Source: Paenibacillus sp. MBLB1832 (GTDB lineage: Bacteria > Bacillota > Bacilli > Paenibacillales > NBRC-103111). Taken from it: a DNA stretch of 64,000 bases. The notes beneath the pieces were generated by a model. It was not told the origin of the DNA. It worked only from the letters and a program-made list of their open reading frames with translations, and did no database searches. Positions 19,819 to 28,596 of this stretch are shown here, piece after piece (within the stretch, counting starts at the first letter, position 1; every line of letters starts with the position of its first letter). The DNA lies in assembly GCF_032271945.1 (NCBI RefSeq), contig NZ_CP130319.1, positions 5,535,001-5,599,000 of the forward strand, read 5' to 3'. The position numbers and the translations under genes are program-made.

Positions 19819-19867
19819 GGGTGAACTCCGCTCACCCCAAATAAAAGAGGCCGCTATCTGCGGCCTC
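19819..19867 (-). terminator. Tandem hairpins ending speE
   Basis: GAGGCCGC-loop-GCGGCCTC (19847-19867) is followed on the minus strand by TTTTATTT; a second hairpin, GGGTGA/TCACCC (19819-19837), follows. They lie 36 bases after the speE stop. Confidence 0.85.
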
Positions 19868-19903
19868 TCACACATTGCGTTTTCCCTTGCAGGACTACGC
19901 AGC

Positions 19904-20731
19904 TTATTTAATCAAATCTTCCACGAATTTCGGCAACACAAACGCCGCTCTGTGCAGGCGCGGTGTGTAGTATTTCGTTGGGAATTCTGGAATCGCGGAC
20001 TCTTCGACTTGCAGCGGATCGTGCTTTTTGCTGCCCATGGTGAATGTCCACAAACCGCTTGGGTACGTAGGGATGTTTGCGCTGTACACACGTACGATCG
20101 GGAAAATTTCTTTGACGTCGCGGTTCACCGTCTGAATCAAATCGGCTTTGAACCATGGGTTGTCCGTTTGCGCCACGAAAATGCCGTCTTCTTTCAACGC
20201 ATCGAAGATGCCTTGGTAGAAGCCTTTGGAGAACAGCTCAACAGCTGGGCCAACGGGCTCTGTGGAATCGACCATAATGACGTCGTAACTGTTTTTATGA
20301 TCGTGGATGTGCATATAGCCATCGTTCACGATCACTTCAACACGCGGGTTGTCCAACTCGCCAGCGATTGTCGGCAGGTATTTCTTAGAGTACTCAATGA
20401 CTTTCCCGTCAATGTCAACTAGAACGGCTTTCTTCACTTTCGGGTGCTTCATGATTTCACGAATCACGCCGCCGTCACCGCCGCCTACAACCAGGACATA
20501 CTCTGGATTCGGGTGAGTAACGAGTGCTGGGTGCGCCACCATTTCATGATATACGAACTCGTCTTTGACCGTTGTCATAACCATGCCGTCTAATGTCAGC
20601 ATCGTGCCCCACTCTTCGGTTTCGATCATCGCAAGATCTTGAAAATCCGTTTGCTCTCTGACGTACGTTTCCGTCACTTTCGCCGTAATACCGAAGCTAT
20701 CGGTCTGTTTCTCCGTGTACCATAAATCCAT
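19904..20731 (-). CDS. speE: Spermidine synthase
   Basis: A 275-residue polyamine aminopropyltransferase, moving an aminopropyl group from decarboxylated SAM to putrescine. The Rossmann nucleotide site [15 protein letters not shown], the acidic strand [15 protein letters not shown], and the catalytic loop [12 protein letters not shown] are intact. It lies divergently next to a class A PBP gene, the same pairing as speE-pbpG in B. subtilis, where speB follows; no speB is seen here. ATG 20731 has AAGAAGGG upstream. Confidence 0.95.
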   Translation of the reverse strand: MDLWYTEKQTDSFGITAKVTETYVREQTDFQDLAMIETEEWGTMLTLDGMVMTTVKDEFVYHEMVAHPALVTHPNPEYVLVVGGGDGGVIREIMKHPKVKKAVLVDIDGKVIEYSKKYLPTIAGELDNPRVEVIVNDGYMHIHDHKNSYDVIMVDSTEPVGPAVELFSKGFYQGIFDALKEDGIFVAQTDNPWFKADLIQTVNRDVKEIFPIVRVYSANIPTYPSGLWTFTMGSKKHDPLQVEESAIPEFPTKYYTPRLHRAAFVLPKFVEDLIK

Positions 20732-21017
20732 AGGTAACCCTTCTTTCGCTCTCTATTTGGTATGAATAAATTCGTGACATTCGTTATCTCTTACAGTGTT
20801 CCACAAGCCTCAAAAGTCATACGAATTTGCGCTGCATTTTCAAGCCCCTCCATATGCACAAATTGTATTATAGTTCATTACCCCCAAAATGCAATAATTT
20901 CCTAATCTTTTTCTTACCATGTCACAAAAAATATTTACAATTCATTGAATACGGACTCCCATGCTTTTCCATACTGGATAGTAGCGCCTTTAGGCACGTA
21001 GAAAGGAGGCATGACGG

Positions 21018-23120
21018 ATGTCCGAGAATGAAAAGTCCCGACAACCAACCTCAGAAACTGGGCAATCCCGAGCAAAAGGTGAAATCCCTGCATCCATGCG
21101 CTGGATGCGGCGAATTAAGAAGACGTTCTCGTTCTTCTTCACTTGCGGTCTGCTGCTGCTGATCGGAACGGCAATTTTCCTCGTCTATCTCCGCTCTCAA
21201 ACGCTTCCCGTTACGAAAATGCTGCAAACCTCGCAAATGTACGACGTACACGGCGAGGTCATTGACACCTTTTACTCTGGGCAAAATAGGCAAATCGTTC
21301 CGCTTAGTGAAATTTCGCCTAATTTGATTCACGCCACGCTCGCAGTGGAGGATCAGCATTTCTATGATCATTTCGGTGTCGACCTCAAAGCTGTCGCACG
21401 TGCAGCCATTGTGAATGTGCAAGCGATGGCGAAGGTGCAAGGAGCAGGAACGATTACCCAGCAATTAGCGCGTAATTTATATTTAACGCATGATCGTACC
21501 TGGACACGCAAATTCAAAGAAACGGTCTACGCCGTTCAAATGGAAATGCAGCTCAGTAAGGACGAAATTCTAGCGGATTATTTGAATCAAATCTATTATG
21601 GCCACTCTACATATGGCATCGAGACCGCGTCGCAACTATTCTTCGGCAAGCATGCCAGTGAGCTGACTTTAGCAGAGAGTGCGATGATTGCCGGCGTCCC
21701 GAAAGGACCTCGCTATTATTCACCTTATTATGATTTGCAAAATGCGATGGATCGCCAGAAGGTCGTGCTTCAGACGATGGTGAACAGCGGCTTCATTACG
21801 CAGAGCGCAGCAGACGCGGCAGCTAAGGAGAAGCTGACGATCCAGCCTCTATCGAAGAAAAAGCCTTCGGTCGCCCCATATTTCCGCGACTATGTGCGCA
21901 ATCTCGCAACCGAGAAGCTCGGCATCTCGGAGGAGCAGTTCGATGAGGGCGGTATCCGGATCTATACCACTCTCGATGAGAATGCGCAGCAAATTGCGGA
22001 AAATGTCGTGGCCAAGCAGCTCGAAAGCAAGCCTGAGCTGCAAGCCGCGCTGGTCGCCATCGATCCGAGATCTGGCGAGATTAAAGCGATGGTCGGCGGA
22101 CGCGACTATGCGGAGAATCAATTCAACCGCGCGCTTTCGAATACGCGGCAGCCTGGCTCTTCCTTCAAGCCATTCGTATATATGGTCGCTTTGCAGAATG
22201 GCTATACCCCTGTCACGATGGTCAAGAGTGAACCTACGGTGTTTACTTACGATGAAGGGCGCCAGCAGTATGTACCAAGAAACTTCAATGATCAGTATCC
22301 AAATGCGAATATCGATATGCGGCAGGCGATCTCCAAGTCCGATAACATCTACGCGGTGCACACCATCCTCGATGTCGGCCCTCAGAAGGTGATCGACTTC
22401 GCCCGCAAGCTCGGCGTGGCTTCACCCATGAAGCCATTGCCTTCCCTCGCATTAGGTTCGTTTCCCGTGAGCCCACTGGAGATGGCTTCGGCTTTCGCCG
22501 CCATTGCCGATGAGGGCATCCATCGTGAGCCAACGGCTATTTTACGCATCGAGGACGCGAATGGTGAGGTCTTATATGAAGCGAAGAAGGTGGAAGAACA
22601 AGTCATCCCCCCTGCTGTCGCCTATGTTATGACGAATTTAATGGAGAGCGTCTTCGAAGAGGGCGGAACGGGCAACCGTGTTGCCAGCACAATTAAGCGG
22701 CCGATCGCTGGCAAAACGGGCACAACCGACACCGATGCCTGGCTGGTCGGCTTCACACCTGAGCTGGCAACCGCCGTCTGGGTTGGCTACGATAAGAGCC
22801 GTGCCATTTCGACGGTCGAGTCGCATCTCGCCTCGCCGATCTTCGCGGATTTCACGGAGCAGACGTTGGATGCCATACCTCCGAAGCTGTTTACGGTCCC
22901 AGATGGTGTCACCACCGTCTATATTGATCCTGTAAGCGGCAAGCTGTCCAACGAGGACTGCCCGAACGCGAAGATGGAAGCTTTCTTAGCAGGCACGGAA
23001 CCGACGACGTATTGCACAGGCAAGGCTGCCGATCCGAATGGGACCAATGGTCAAAAATCTGGCTCCAAAGGCGACAACGGCTCCTGGTGGAACGATCTGA
23101 AACGCTGGTGGAACGACTAA
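21018..23120 (+). CDS. pbpG: Class A penicillin-binding protein (PbpG/PBP2d-like)
   Basis: A 700-residue bifunctional peptidoglycan synthase. One N-terminal membrane anchor (about residues 37-58) follows a basic cytoplasmic tail. The GT51 glycosyltransferase domain has EDQHFYDHFGVD and GAGTITQQLARNLYL. The transpeptidase has the Ser-x-x-Lys box (GSSFKPF), SDN and KTGTT. The C-terminus is Gly/Asn/Trp-rich. The position beside speE and ywhD matches pbpG of B. subtilis, a sporulation-linked PBP. ATG 21018 has AAGGAGG eight bases upstream. The symbol rests on synteny. Confidence 0.9.
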   Translation: MSENEKSRQPTSETGQSRAKGEIPASMRWMRRIKKTFSFFFTCGLLLLIGTAIFLVYLRSQTLPVTKMLQTSQMYDVHGEVIDTFYSGQNRQIVPLSEISPNLIHATLAVEDQHFYDHFGVDLKAVARAAIVNVQAMAKVQGAGTITQQLARNLYLTHDRTWTRKFKETVYAVQMEMQLSKDEILADYLNQIYYGHSTYGIETASQLFFGKHASELTLAESAMIAGVPKGPRYYSPYYDLQNAMDRQKVVLQTMVNSGFITQSAADAAAKEKLTIQPLSKKKPSVAPYFRDYVRNLATEKLGISEEQFDEGGIRIYTTLDENAQQIAENVVAKQLESKPELQAALVAIDPRSGEIKAMVGGRDYAENQFNRALSNTRQPGSSFKPFVYMVALQNGYTPVTMVKSEPTVFTYDEGRQQYVPRNFNDQYPNANIDMRQAISKSDNIYAVHTILDVGPQKVIDFARKLGVASPMKPLPSLALGSFPVSPLEMASAFAAIADEGIHREPTAILRIEDANGEVLYEAKKVEEQVIPPAVAYVMTNLMESVFEEGGTGNRVASTIKRPIAGKTGTTDTDAWLVGFTPELATAVWVGYDKSRAISTVESHLASPIFADFTEQTLDAIPPKLFTVPDGVTTVYIDPVSGKLSNEDCPNAKMEAFLAGTEPTTYCTGKAADPNGTNGQKSGSKGDNGSWWNDLKRWWND

Positions 23121-23151
23121 ACCCTGTCATTCCCGGCATGCTATATAACAC

Positions 23152-23189
23152 AAAAAGGCAGAACTAAGCGCGTCTTAGTCTGCCTTTTT
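23152..23189 (+). terminator. Terminator after the PBP gene
   Basis: AAAAAGGCAGAACTAAG pairs with CTTAGTCTGCCTTTTT around a short loop, giving a T-ending stem on the plus strand. The symmetry could also serve the minus-strand ywhD transcript. Confidence 0.8.
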
Positions 23190-23301
23190 GCTGTCCTAGT
23201 ATATGAGGTAACATACACTAGGGTCTAGTATACCCGCTTCCCCTTAGCCTAACAATGGATGACACATAATGTTCATATTCTCCATAATCGCCCCAAAAAG
23301 C

Positions 23302-23793
23302 TTACGATAACGCATCCTTCAGCGTTTGGTCCGAGCGATTCCACCAGTCTTCGTTGTGTGCGATCAGACAAGTGCGCAACGCTTCACGCTCCTTGTCGGA
23401 CAAACCCTCCAGTACGAATTTACGCTTCATTGCGGCATCCATCTTGTTCACATGATCGGCCAAGATCTTCCATCCGCGGCGCGCTTCGGTATCAATCAAC
23501 ATCTCGCACGCCGACATCCCTGCGTAGTAAGCACCGTCTTCCGCGCGATCTACCGCGACCCAAACGATCCACGCTTTGCGGCCATTTGGAACTTCCTCTT
23601 TATTCATCGAGAACTTAATCCCTTTCTCGATCTTGCTCTTCGCATGAAGGGTCCCTTCATCCAGGTAGGCTTCTTCACCATCGATAATAACGCCAGATAC
23701 GTTGCTAAGGTCAATCGCACCTGCGCCGAATCCTTTATGATTGACTTTGGAACTTACTATATTTAAGGCTAGCTTCTTTTTATCCGCTTCCAT
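23302..23793 (-). CDS. ywhD: YwhD family protein
   Basis: A protein of about 163 residues that closely resembles B. subtilis YwhD, whose function is unknown. Matching segments include KGFGAGAIDLSNVSGVIIDG, EKGIKFSMNKEEVPNGRKA, WVAVDR and YYAGMSACEM. The order speE, pbpG, ywhD is conserved with B. subtilis. An in-frame GTG at 23814 lacks a ribosome site; the ATG at 23793 has AAGGTG seven to eight bases upstream. It is transcribed away from the M1 peptidase. Confidence 0.88.
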   Translation of the reverse strand: MEADKKKLALNIVSSKVNHKGFGAGAIDLSNVSGVIIDGEEAYLDEGTLHAKSKIEKGIKFSMNKEEVPNGRKAWIVWVAVDRAEDGAYYAGMSACEMLIDTEARRGWKILADHVNKMDAAMKRKFVLEGLSDKEREALRTCLIAHNEDWWNRSDQTLKDALS

Positions 23794-23980
23794 GAGTTCA
23801 CCTTCCACTTTCACCTAAGTTAAAATGACGACTTGCTATTATTGTAGCGAAAGTCATTCAGCAGAACAAGAGGCGGGGGCTTACATCGCCTATTTCCGAG
23901 ATTTCTTTATCCCGCAGAAATATTCCCTAGGTTGTCTACATATACATGCTGTAGATGCTTGTTTAGGCGGGGTGAATCTC

Positions 23981-25975
23981 ATGATTAATCTATTCAATAG
24001 CCGCAAAGTACAGTGGATTGCCGTCATGCTGCTGGCTGCCGGCGCCGTGTTTATAACGGACACGTTGCTCCCTTCCACACCACGAGGGATTGTTCCCGTC
24101 GTTTCCAAAGAGGTTCCTTTGGCGAAGTCACCGGACATGCGGTCTGCCGATAGCGGGAACCCCGTAGAAACATCAACACCGCTTAGCTATCGCATTGCTG
24201 AATATCACATGAACGTTACTTACATTCCTGAAACACAGCAGCTCCAAGGACAGCAAACCCTCACATGGGAAAATCCAGGGTCTGTACCTGTGAATGACAT
24301 CTATTTTCATCTCTACCCGAATGCGTTCGCCTCGAAGAAAACGACGTTCATGCGGGAATCGGGCGGCAAGCTGCGCGAGGACGAAGCCAAAGCTGACAGC
24401 GGCGGCAGCATGGAGCTGTTATCTGTAAAATCCGATGAAGGCAATGACCTCACCAAACGGATGACGTTCGTACAGCCAGATGACGGCAATAAGGACGACC
24501 ATACGTTACTCAAAATTCCACTCACGAAACCCGTCGGTCCTGGGGAACGCGTTACGATCCGAACCGAATTCCTGGTGAAGCTGCCCGTTGCCTTTGCCCG
24601 GATGGGTTATGTGGACGACTTCGTCATGGCAGGGCAATGGTTTCCGAAAGTTGCGGCCTACGAGCGCAAAGGTACGCGCGGCCGGACCGAGCCTGGTTGG
24701 GACCTCCATCAATATCATGGGAATTCGGAGTTCTATGCCGACTTCGGGATGTATGATGTGAAAATTCAAGTGCCCGCCAATTACACGGTAGCCGCTACTG
24801 GCTTCCCAGTGAAGCCAGCTGTGACCGATAAGGGTATGAAGACGTACCAATTTTATGCGGAAGATGTCCATGATTTCGCTTGGTCCGCCTCCCCCCATTT
24901 CGTCTATGTCGAGGAACCTTTCTCGGCGCCGCAAGTGCCAGGAGTTAAGATTAAGCTATATCTCGATCCGAACCATCAAGACTTGAAGGATCGCTATATG
25001 TACGCTGCCAAAAAAGCGCTAGCGCGCTACAGCCAGTGGTACGGAACGTATCCGTACTCGACCCTTTCCATTGTCGTGCCTCCTGCCGGCGGGAATGGCG
25101 CTGGCGGGATGGAGTATCCCACATTAGTAACGGCTTGGGGAGCATCCGACAAAGATCCAGATCTGGAACTCGAGCGTGTCGTCGTCCACGAAATTGGCCA
25201 TCAATTTTTCTACGGACTCGTGGCCAGCAATGAATTCGAAGAAGCGTGGCTCGATGAAGGCTTTACATCTTATGCCGAGGACAAGGTGATGGAAGCGGAG
25301 TATGGCGATAAGCCGAATTTAGCCGTTGAATCCAGCTACATTACCTCACCGAATGCGCTGCGCAAAGACGCATGGGCCTATACCGGGCATGAGCAGTACG
25401 CTGAAAATGTGTATACGCGCGGCAAGCTTGTACTAAAGGCGATTGAGCAGCAAGTGGGCACCAAAGTCATGGACCGCATCATGAAAACCTACTTCCAGCG
25501 GTGGCAGTTCAAGCATCCGTCTACGAAGGATTTTCAGCAAGTTGTGGAGGATGTCAGCAAGACGAAGTGGGATGATTTCTTCAACCAATATGTGTATGGC
25601 GATAGGATGATGGATTATTCGGTTGAAAGCGTGCAGATCAAGCCTCAAGGCAGTAAGGGCTCCGAGACGTACGAAAGTACCGTCCGCATTGTGAAACATG
25701 GCGGCAATTCACCAGAAGTGCCGATTCAGTTCCATTTTGCTGATGGGACGTCGCTGGATAAAACATGGGATGGCAAAGACAGCTCCATCGAATTCAAATT
25801 TACGAACGCCTCCCCCGTCGACTGGGTGCGGATCGATCCAACCTATACGCTCGTGCTGGAGAATAAGCATATCAACAACTTTTATCAAACGGAGTTAAAT
25901 ACGAAATGGCAAATACGGTGGAATCTCGGCCTCGCCCAGTTCCTGCAAGCTCTGTTCGGCTCAGTCGCCTGGTAA
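23981..25975 (+). CDS. Membrane-anchored M1-family metallopeptidase
   Basis: About 664 residues from ATG 23981 (GGCGGGGTG upstream); an in-frame ATG at 23825 would add 52 residues that bury the signal anchor, so I reject it. A signal or anchor segment covers residues 9-30. The gluzincin site is complete: zinc ligands in HEIGH (His403, His407) with Glu404 as base, and the third ligand Glu426 eighteen residues on (EAWLDEGFTSYAE). The exopeptidase GGMEYP motif (GxMEN-like) precedes it. It probably acts outside the cell as an aminopeptidase. A C-terminal region has no clear domain. Confidence 0.9.
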   Translation: MINLFNSRKVQWIAVMLLAAGAVFITDTLLPSTPRGIVPVVSKEVPLAKSPDMRSADSGNPVETSTPLSYRIAEYHMNVTYIPETQQLQGQQTLTWENPGSVPVNDIYFHLYPNAFASKKTTFMRESGGKLREDEAKADSGGSMELLSVKSDEGNDLTKRMTFVQPDDGNKDDHTLLKIPLTKPVGPGERVTIRTEFLVKLPVAFARMGYVDDFVMAGQWFPKVAAYERKGTRGRTEPGWDLHQYHGNSEFYADFGMYDVKIQVPANYTVAATGFPVKPAVTDKGMKTYQFYAEDVHDFAWSASPHFVYVEEPFSAPQVPGVKIKLYLDPNHQDLKDRYMYAAKKALARYSQWYGTYPYSTLSIVVPPAGGNGAGGMEYPTLVTAWGASDKDPDLELERVVVHEIGHQFFYGLVASNEFEEAWLDEGFTSYAEDKVMEAEYGDKPNLAVESSYITSPNALRKDAWAYTGHEQYAENVYTRGKLVLKAIEQQVGTKVMDRIMKTYFQRWQFKHPSTKDFQQVVEDVSKTKWDDFFNQYVYGDRMMDYSVESVQIKPQGSKGSETYESTVRIVKHGGNSPEVPIQFHFADGTSLDKTWDGKDSSIEFKFTNASPVDWVRIDPTYTLVLENKHINNFYQTELNTKWQIRWNLGLAQFLQALFGSVAW

Positions 25976-26057
25976 GCGCGCAGCTCATGAAGTACGACAA
26001 ACTCTGAGCCCGCTTACGAAGCCAGTTTTCTAAAGAAAACTTTGAGGAGGGACCTCG

Positions 26058-26876
26058 TTGGCAACCTATATCAAATCCGGCTTCAGGGCAGCGATGCAAC
26101 AGCCTTTTGCCACGATCATGCTTTTCCTGTACCAAATGGGCTGGGGGGTGCTTCTGTATAAGGGGATTCAGGGCGTCCTCGTCCCCCTCATGCATCGCTT
26201 TCCGGGCAGCGAGCAGCCTAAGCAAGCACTGCAGCTTTTCTTAGCTGAAGGTCAATTTCAGTTATTAAAAACGGATCTTAGCCACTCCTACCTAGGATGG
26301 CTGGCGTTCCTGCTATGCGTGCGTATGCTGCTCACCCCCCTCCTGAATGGCGGTGTCTATTATTCGCTGACGCACACCGAGCAGAATGCCGGCTATCGCT
26401 TCTTTCGTGGCATGAAAAAGCTCGTGCTTCCCTTCTTATTCGTGTATCTGATCCGCATCGTGCTGACACTGCTGCCGTTGATCTGGCTTTTCCCTAAGGC
26501 CAAATGGATTCTAGCCCACAGCTCTTCCTATGAACAGCTGGCGCTGAACTTGCTGCCTTGGATTCTCGGCTTTATGATGTATGGCTTTCTCTTGCAGCTG
26601 CTGTTCATGTATATCCAATTTGCGCTTGCAGCTGAGCTTGGCGTCCTTTCGACAGTCATTTCCTTTTTCCGACATTCGATCCCCATTATCGGACTTGCCG
26701 TTTCCTTACTTCTCATCTCAGGACTTCTGGCGGGCGTCACGGTAACGGCGACTTATGTGTGGGCTGGACTAGTCGCGCTGCTCATTTATCAGCTGTATCC
26801 GCTGTTCCACATTTTCATCCAAATCTGGAGCATCACCTCCCAATATCAGCTACTTTCTGCCAAAATATCCAATTAA
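26058..26876 (+). CDS. Six-helix membrane protein of unknown function
   Basis: A 272-residue integral membrane protein with about six hydrophobic segments and short loops. I recognise no catalytic or transport motif. The TTG start at 26058 has GAGGAGGG six bases upstream and gives MATYIKSGFRAAMQQP. It follows the M1 peptidase by 82 bases in the same direction and ends at a terminator, so the two may form an operon and work together at the membrane. Confidence 0.75.
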   Translation: MATYIKSGFRAAMQQPFATIMLFLYQMGWGVLLYKGIQGVLVPLMHRFPGSEQPKQALQLFLAEGQFQLLKTDLSHSYLGWLAFLLCVRMLLTPLLNGGVYYSLTHTEQNAGYRFFRGMKKLVLPFLFVYLIRIVLTLLPLIWLFPKAKWILAHSSSYEQLALNLLPWILGFMMYGFLLQLLFMYIQFALAAELGVLSTVISFFRHSIPIIGLAVSLLLISGLLAGVTVTATYVWAGLVALLIYQLYPLFHIFIQIWSITSQYQLLSAKISN

Positions 26877-26905
26877 CATCCAGCAAATTCGTCTATTTGT
26901 ACAAT

Positions 26906-26938
26906 AAAGTCCCTTTCGCCAAAGAAAGGGGCTTTTTT
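26906..26938 (+). terminator. Terminator after the membrane protein
   Basis: AAAGTCCCTTTC pairs with GAAAGGGGCTTT, followed by eight T residues. Confidence 0.9.
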
Positions 26939-27051
26939 TTGTCTGTTTTCCGAACAATTGGGCTTTTTTTTCGCCTATTTTGCCAAACAAAAAGAGGATT
27001 TTCTTTGTTTATGACGAATTACATGATCTAGCATCAAAAAACCAAATATTT

Positions 27052-27176
27052 CATGCCGAATTCCTCAGTTTATGGGGAAACGGGGGAACCACTCCGGGTG
27101 AATTGATCTTGCAAGACAGGGATCATAGGGAACCTTCAACCGAACCCTCCAGCTAACCTCGTAGGCACCGGAAGGA
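27052..27176 (+). promoter_or_regulatory. c-di-AMP (ydaO/yuaA) riboswitch
   Basis: The noncoding leader contains the conserved blocks of the ydaO class in order: GGGGGAACC (27082-27090), CGGGTGAAT, ATAGGGAACCTTCAACCGAA, then CAGCTAACCTCGTAGGC (about 27150-27166). This class binds cyclic di-AMP and usually turns off cell-wall hydrolase and potassium-transport genes; the gene that follows is an NlpC/P60 hydrolase. No terminator lies between the aptamer and the gene; the ribosome site GGAAGGAG abuts the aptamer 3' edge, so control may act on translation. Confidence 0.92.
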
Positions 27177-27185
27177 GACAAGCAG

Positions 27186-27656
27186 TTGAAGAACGTTGTT
27201 ACTCTTGTTTTTAGTCTTGTTTTGTTTTTGAGTGTGAGTGTAGGAAGCGTTTTCGCGTCGTCCACCATGGACAGCGCCGTCGATGACCTCATGGGAACTC
27301 CGTACAAATGGGCTGGCACAACAACCAAAGGGTTTGATTGCTCTGGGTTCACGTCCTACCTATTCAGCGAGTTCGGCATCGACATTCCGCACAGCTCTAA
27401 ATCCCAAAACAAAGAAGGCTACTGGATCGACAAAAGTGAACTTCGTAAGGGCGATCTCGTATTTTTCAACACGGATGGCAGCGGTATCTCTCACGTAGGG
27501 ATGTACCTGGGCAATGGTGAATTCGTTCACTCCGCCACAAACCAAGGTGTTGTTAAGAATAAGTTGAGCGAATCCTACTACGCGAAGCGGTATGTGTCAG
27601 CCAGACGAGTTCTGTGGGATGATATCTACAACCAACTAACTGCTGAATCCAATTAA
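27186..27656 (+). CDS. Secreted NlpC/P60 cell-wall hydrolase
   Basis: A 156-residue exported protein: a signal peptide (about residues 1-24, VFA-S cleavage), then one NlpC/P60 domain with catalytic Cys52 in GFDCSGF and the His in SHVGMYLG, plus a FVHSA segment. Such enzymes cut the D-Glu to diamino acid bond in peptidoglycan stems. It has no SH3 or LysM targeting domain. TTG 27186 is the start, preceded by GGAAGGAG. Control by the c-di-AMP riboswitch upstream fits the cell-wall role. Confidence 0.92.
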   Translation: MKNVVTLVFSLVLFLSVSVGSVFASSTMDSAVDDLMGTPYKWAGTTTKGFDCSGFTSYLFSEFGIDIPHSSKSQNKEGYWIDKSELRKGDLVFFNTDGSGISHVGMYLGNGEFVHSATNQGVVKNKLSESYYAKRYVSARRVLWDDIYNQLTAESN

Positions 27657-27675
27657 TCTTCTCATCACAGGAATG

Positions 27676-27716
27676 AAGCCCTTAAGCTTACTCCCAGGAG
27701 TAGCCTTACGGGCTTT
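27676..27716 (+). terminator. Terminator of the NlpC/P60 gene
   Basis: An imperfect long stem (GAAGCCCTTAAGCTTACTCC against GGAGTAGCCTTACGGGCTTT) ends in TTTATT. Its right arm abuts the PPOX remnant. Confidence 0.75.
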
Positions 27717-27722
27717 ATTCAT

Positions 27723-27989
27723 TTGTGCATGCCGTTCAGCGGAGCACCCCACCCTGCTGTGGAGAAAAAGGTGAATGAGAAATTGCTAGCCAGTATGCAA
27801 TTGAACGGCAAGTCCCCCATCGCCGCTGTTGGCGTCGAAGTGCAGGAATGCTGGGTGCATTGCAGCCGAGCGCTGAAAATGTCGAAGATTTGGGAAACCG
27901 ACAACTGGGTGCCTGAGCAAGAGCAGCCAGATGGCATGGACATGTTCCCCGCCCATGTGGCGATGAATGGCATCGTGCTGGATGAATAG
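27723..27989 (+). pseudogene. C-terminal remnant of a pyridoxamine-phosphate-oxidase-like protein
   Basis: About 88 codons match only the C-terminal end of PPOX-type FMN-binding proteins of about 200 residues: LLASMQLNGKSPIAA, VEVQECWVHCSRALKMSKIW, then NWVP. In the family this segment follows a split-barrel fold that is absent here. There is no ribosome site, and the region begins directly at the terminator of the preceding gene, so the 5' two thirds have been lost. I judge it a decayed fragment; a very short independent gene cannot be excluded. Confidence 0.6.
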
Positions 27990-28046
27990 CTTGAGGTGCA
28001 GATGGGGCAGTGCGGGATGCTCCTGATACCTTCCAAAAGTTATAAC

Positions 28047-28075
28047 TTGACACACCATGTTAGCCGTCCTATAAT
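28047..28075 (+). promoter_or_regulatory. Consensus sigma-A promoter for the gdx transcript
   Basis: Perfect TTGACA (28047-28052) and perfect TATAAT (28070-28075) with a 17-base spacer, directly before the guanidine riboswitch. Confidence 0.92.
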
Positions 28076-28087
28076 TACGGCAACTTG

Positions 28088-28214
28088 TTTTCTAGGGTTC
28101 CGCAGCCTCACAGGCTGGGCTGGTCCGAGAGAAAACGCACAGCGAATACGCTGTGGTCACGGAGGGAGAAAAGCCCGGGAGTCATCGCGCATGCGATTAA
28201 ACTCTCGGGCTTTT
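28088..28214 (+). promoter_or_regulatory. Guanidine-I (ykkC) riboswitch with terminator
   Basis: The aptamer has the ykkC signature blocks: TCTAGGGTTCCG (28091-28102), a stem with loop, GGCTGGTCCGAGAGAAAA, then GTCACGGAGGGAGAAAAGCCCGGGAG. The last block doubles as the 5' arm of an intrinsic terminator (28169-28182 with 28200-28214, then TTTTC). Binding of guanidinium is known to prevent termination in this class. It controls the gdx gene that starts 43 bases later. Confidence 0.95.
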
Positions 28215-28257
28215 CTCTACATGCCGTGGCTTCTACATCATGAAGGAGTGATTACGT

Positions 28258-28578
28258 ATGGCATGGTTATTTCTCGTTATTGCGGGTGTGTTCGAGGTGG
28301 TGTGGGCTATCTCATTGAAATATTCCAATGGATTTACCAAACTTGTCCCGTCAGCGATCACCTTAGCAGGCATGGGGGTTAGCTTCTACTTCCTTGCTGT
28401 TGCTACCAAAACACTGCCCATCGGCACCGCCTATGCGGCATGGACGGGGATCGGCGCCGTCGGCGCGATCATCATCGGGACGATGTTCCTAGATGAGCCG
28501 ATTAGTCTGCTGCGCATCTTGTTCATGGTGCTGATTTTGGTTGGTGTGCTGGGGTTAAAGTTTACATCTGGGCATTAG
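28258..28578 (+). CDS. gdx: Guanidinium exporter Gdx (SugE-type SMR protein)
   Basis: A 106-residue, four-helix small multidrug resistance family protein. Glu13, the essential substrate/proton site, is in GVFEVVWA, followed by SLKYSNGFTK and GTAYAAWTGIGAVG, segments typical of the Gdx/SugE subtype rather than EmrE. As a dual-topology dimer it exchanges guanidinium for protons. ATG 28258 has AAGGAGTG upstream. The guanidine-I riboswitch makes the substrate assignment strong. It is a single gene, unlike the paired SMR genes often seen behind this riboswitch. Confidence 0.93.
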   Translation: MAWLFLVIAGVFEVVWAISLKYSNGFTKLVPSAITLAGMGVSFYFLAVATKTLPIGTAYAAWTGIGAVGAIIIGTMFLDEPISLLRILFMVLILVGVLGLKFTSGH

Positions 28579-28596
28579 CGGCGGTGCCAGCGCGGG

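Noticed and set aside
26759..27031. Possible 90-codon gene spanning the terminator and gap
   Set aside because: It begins inside the membrane protein gene in another frame and passes through a strong terminator.
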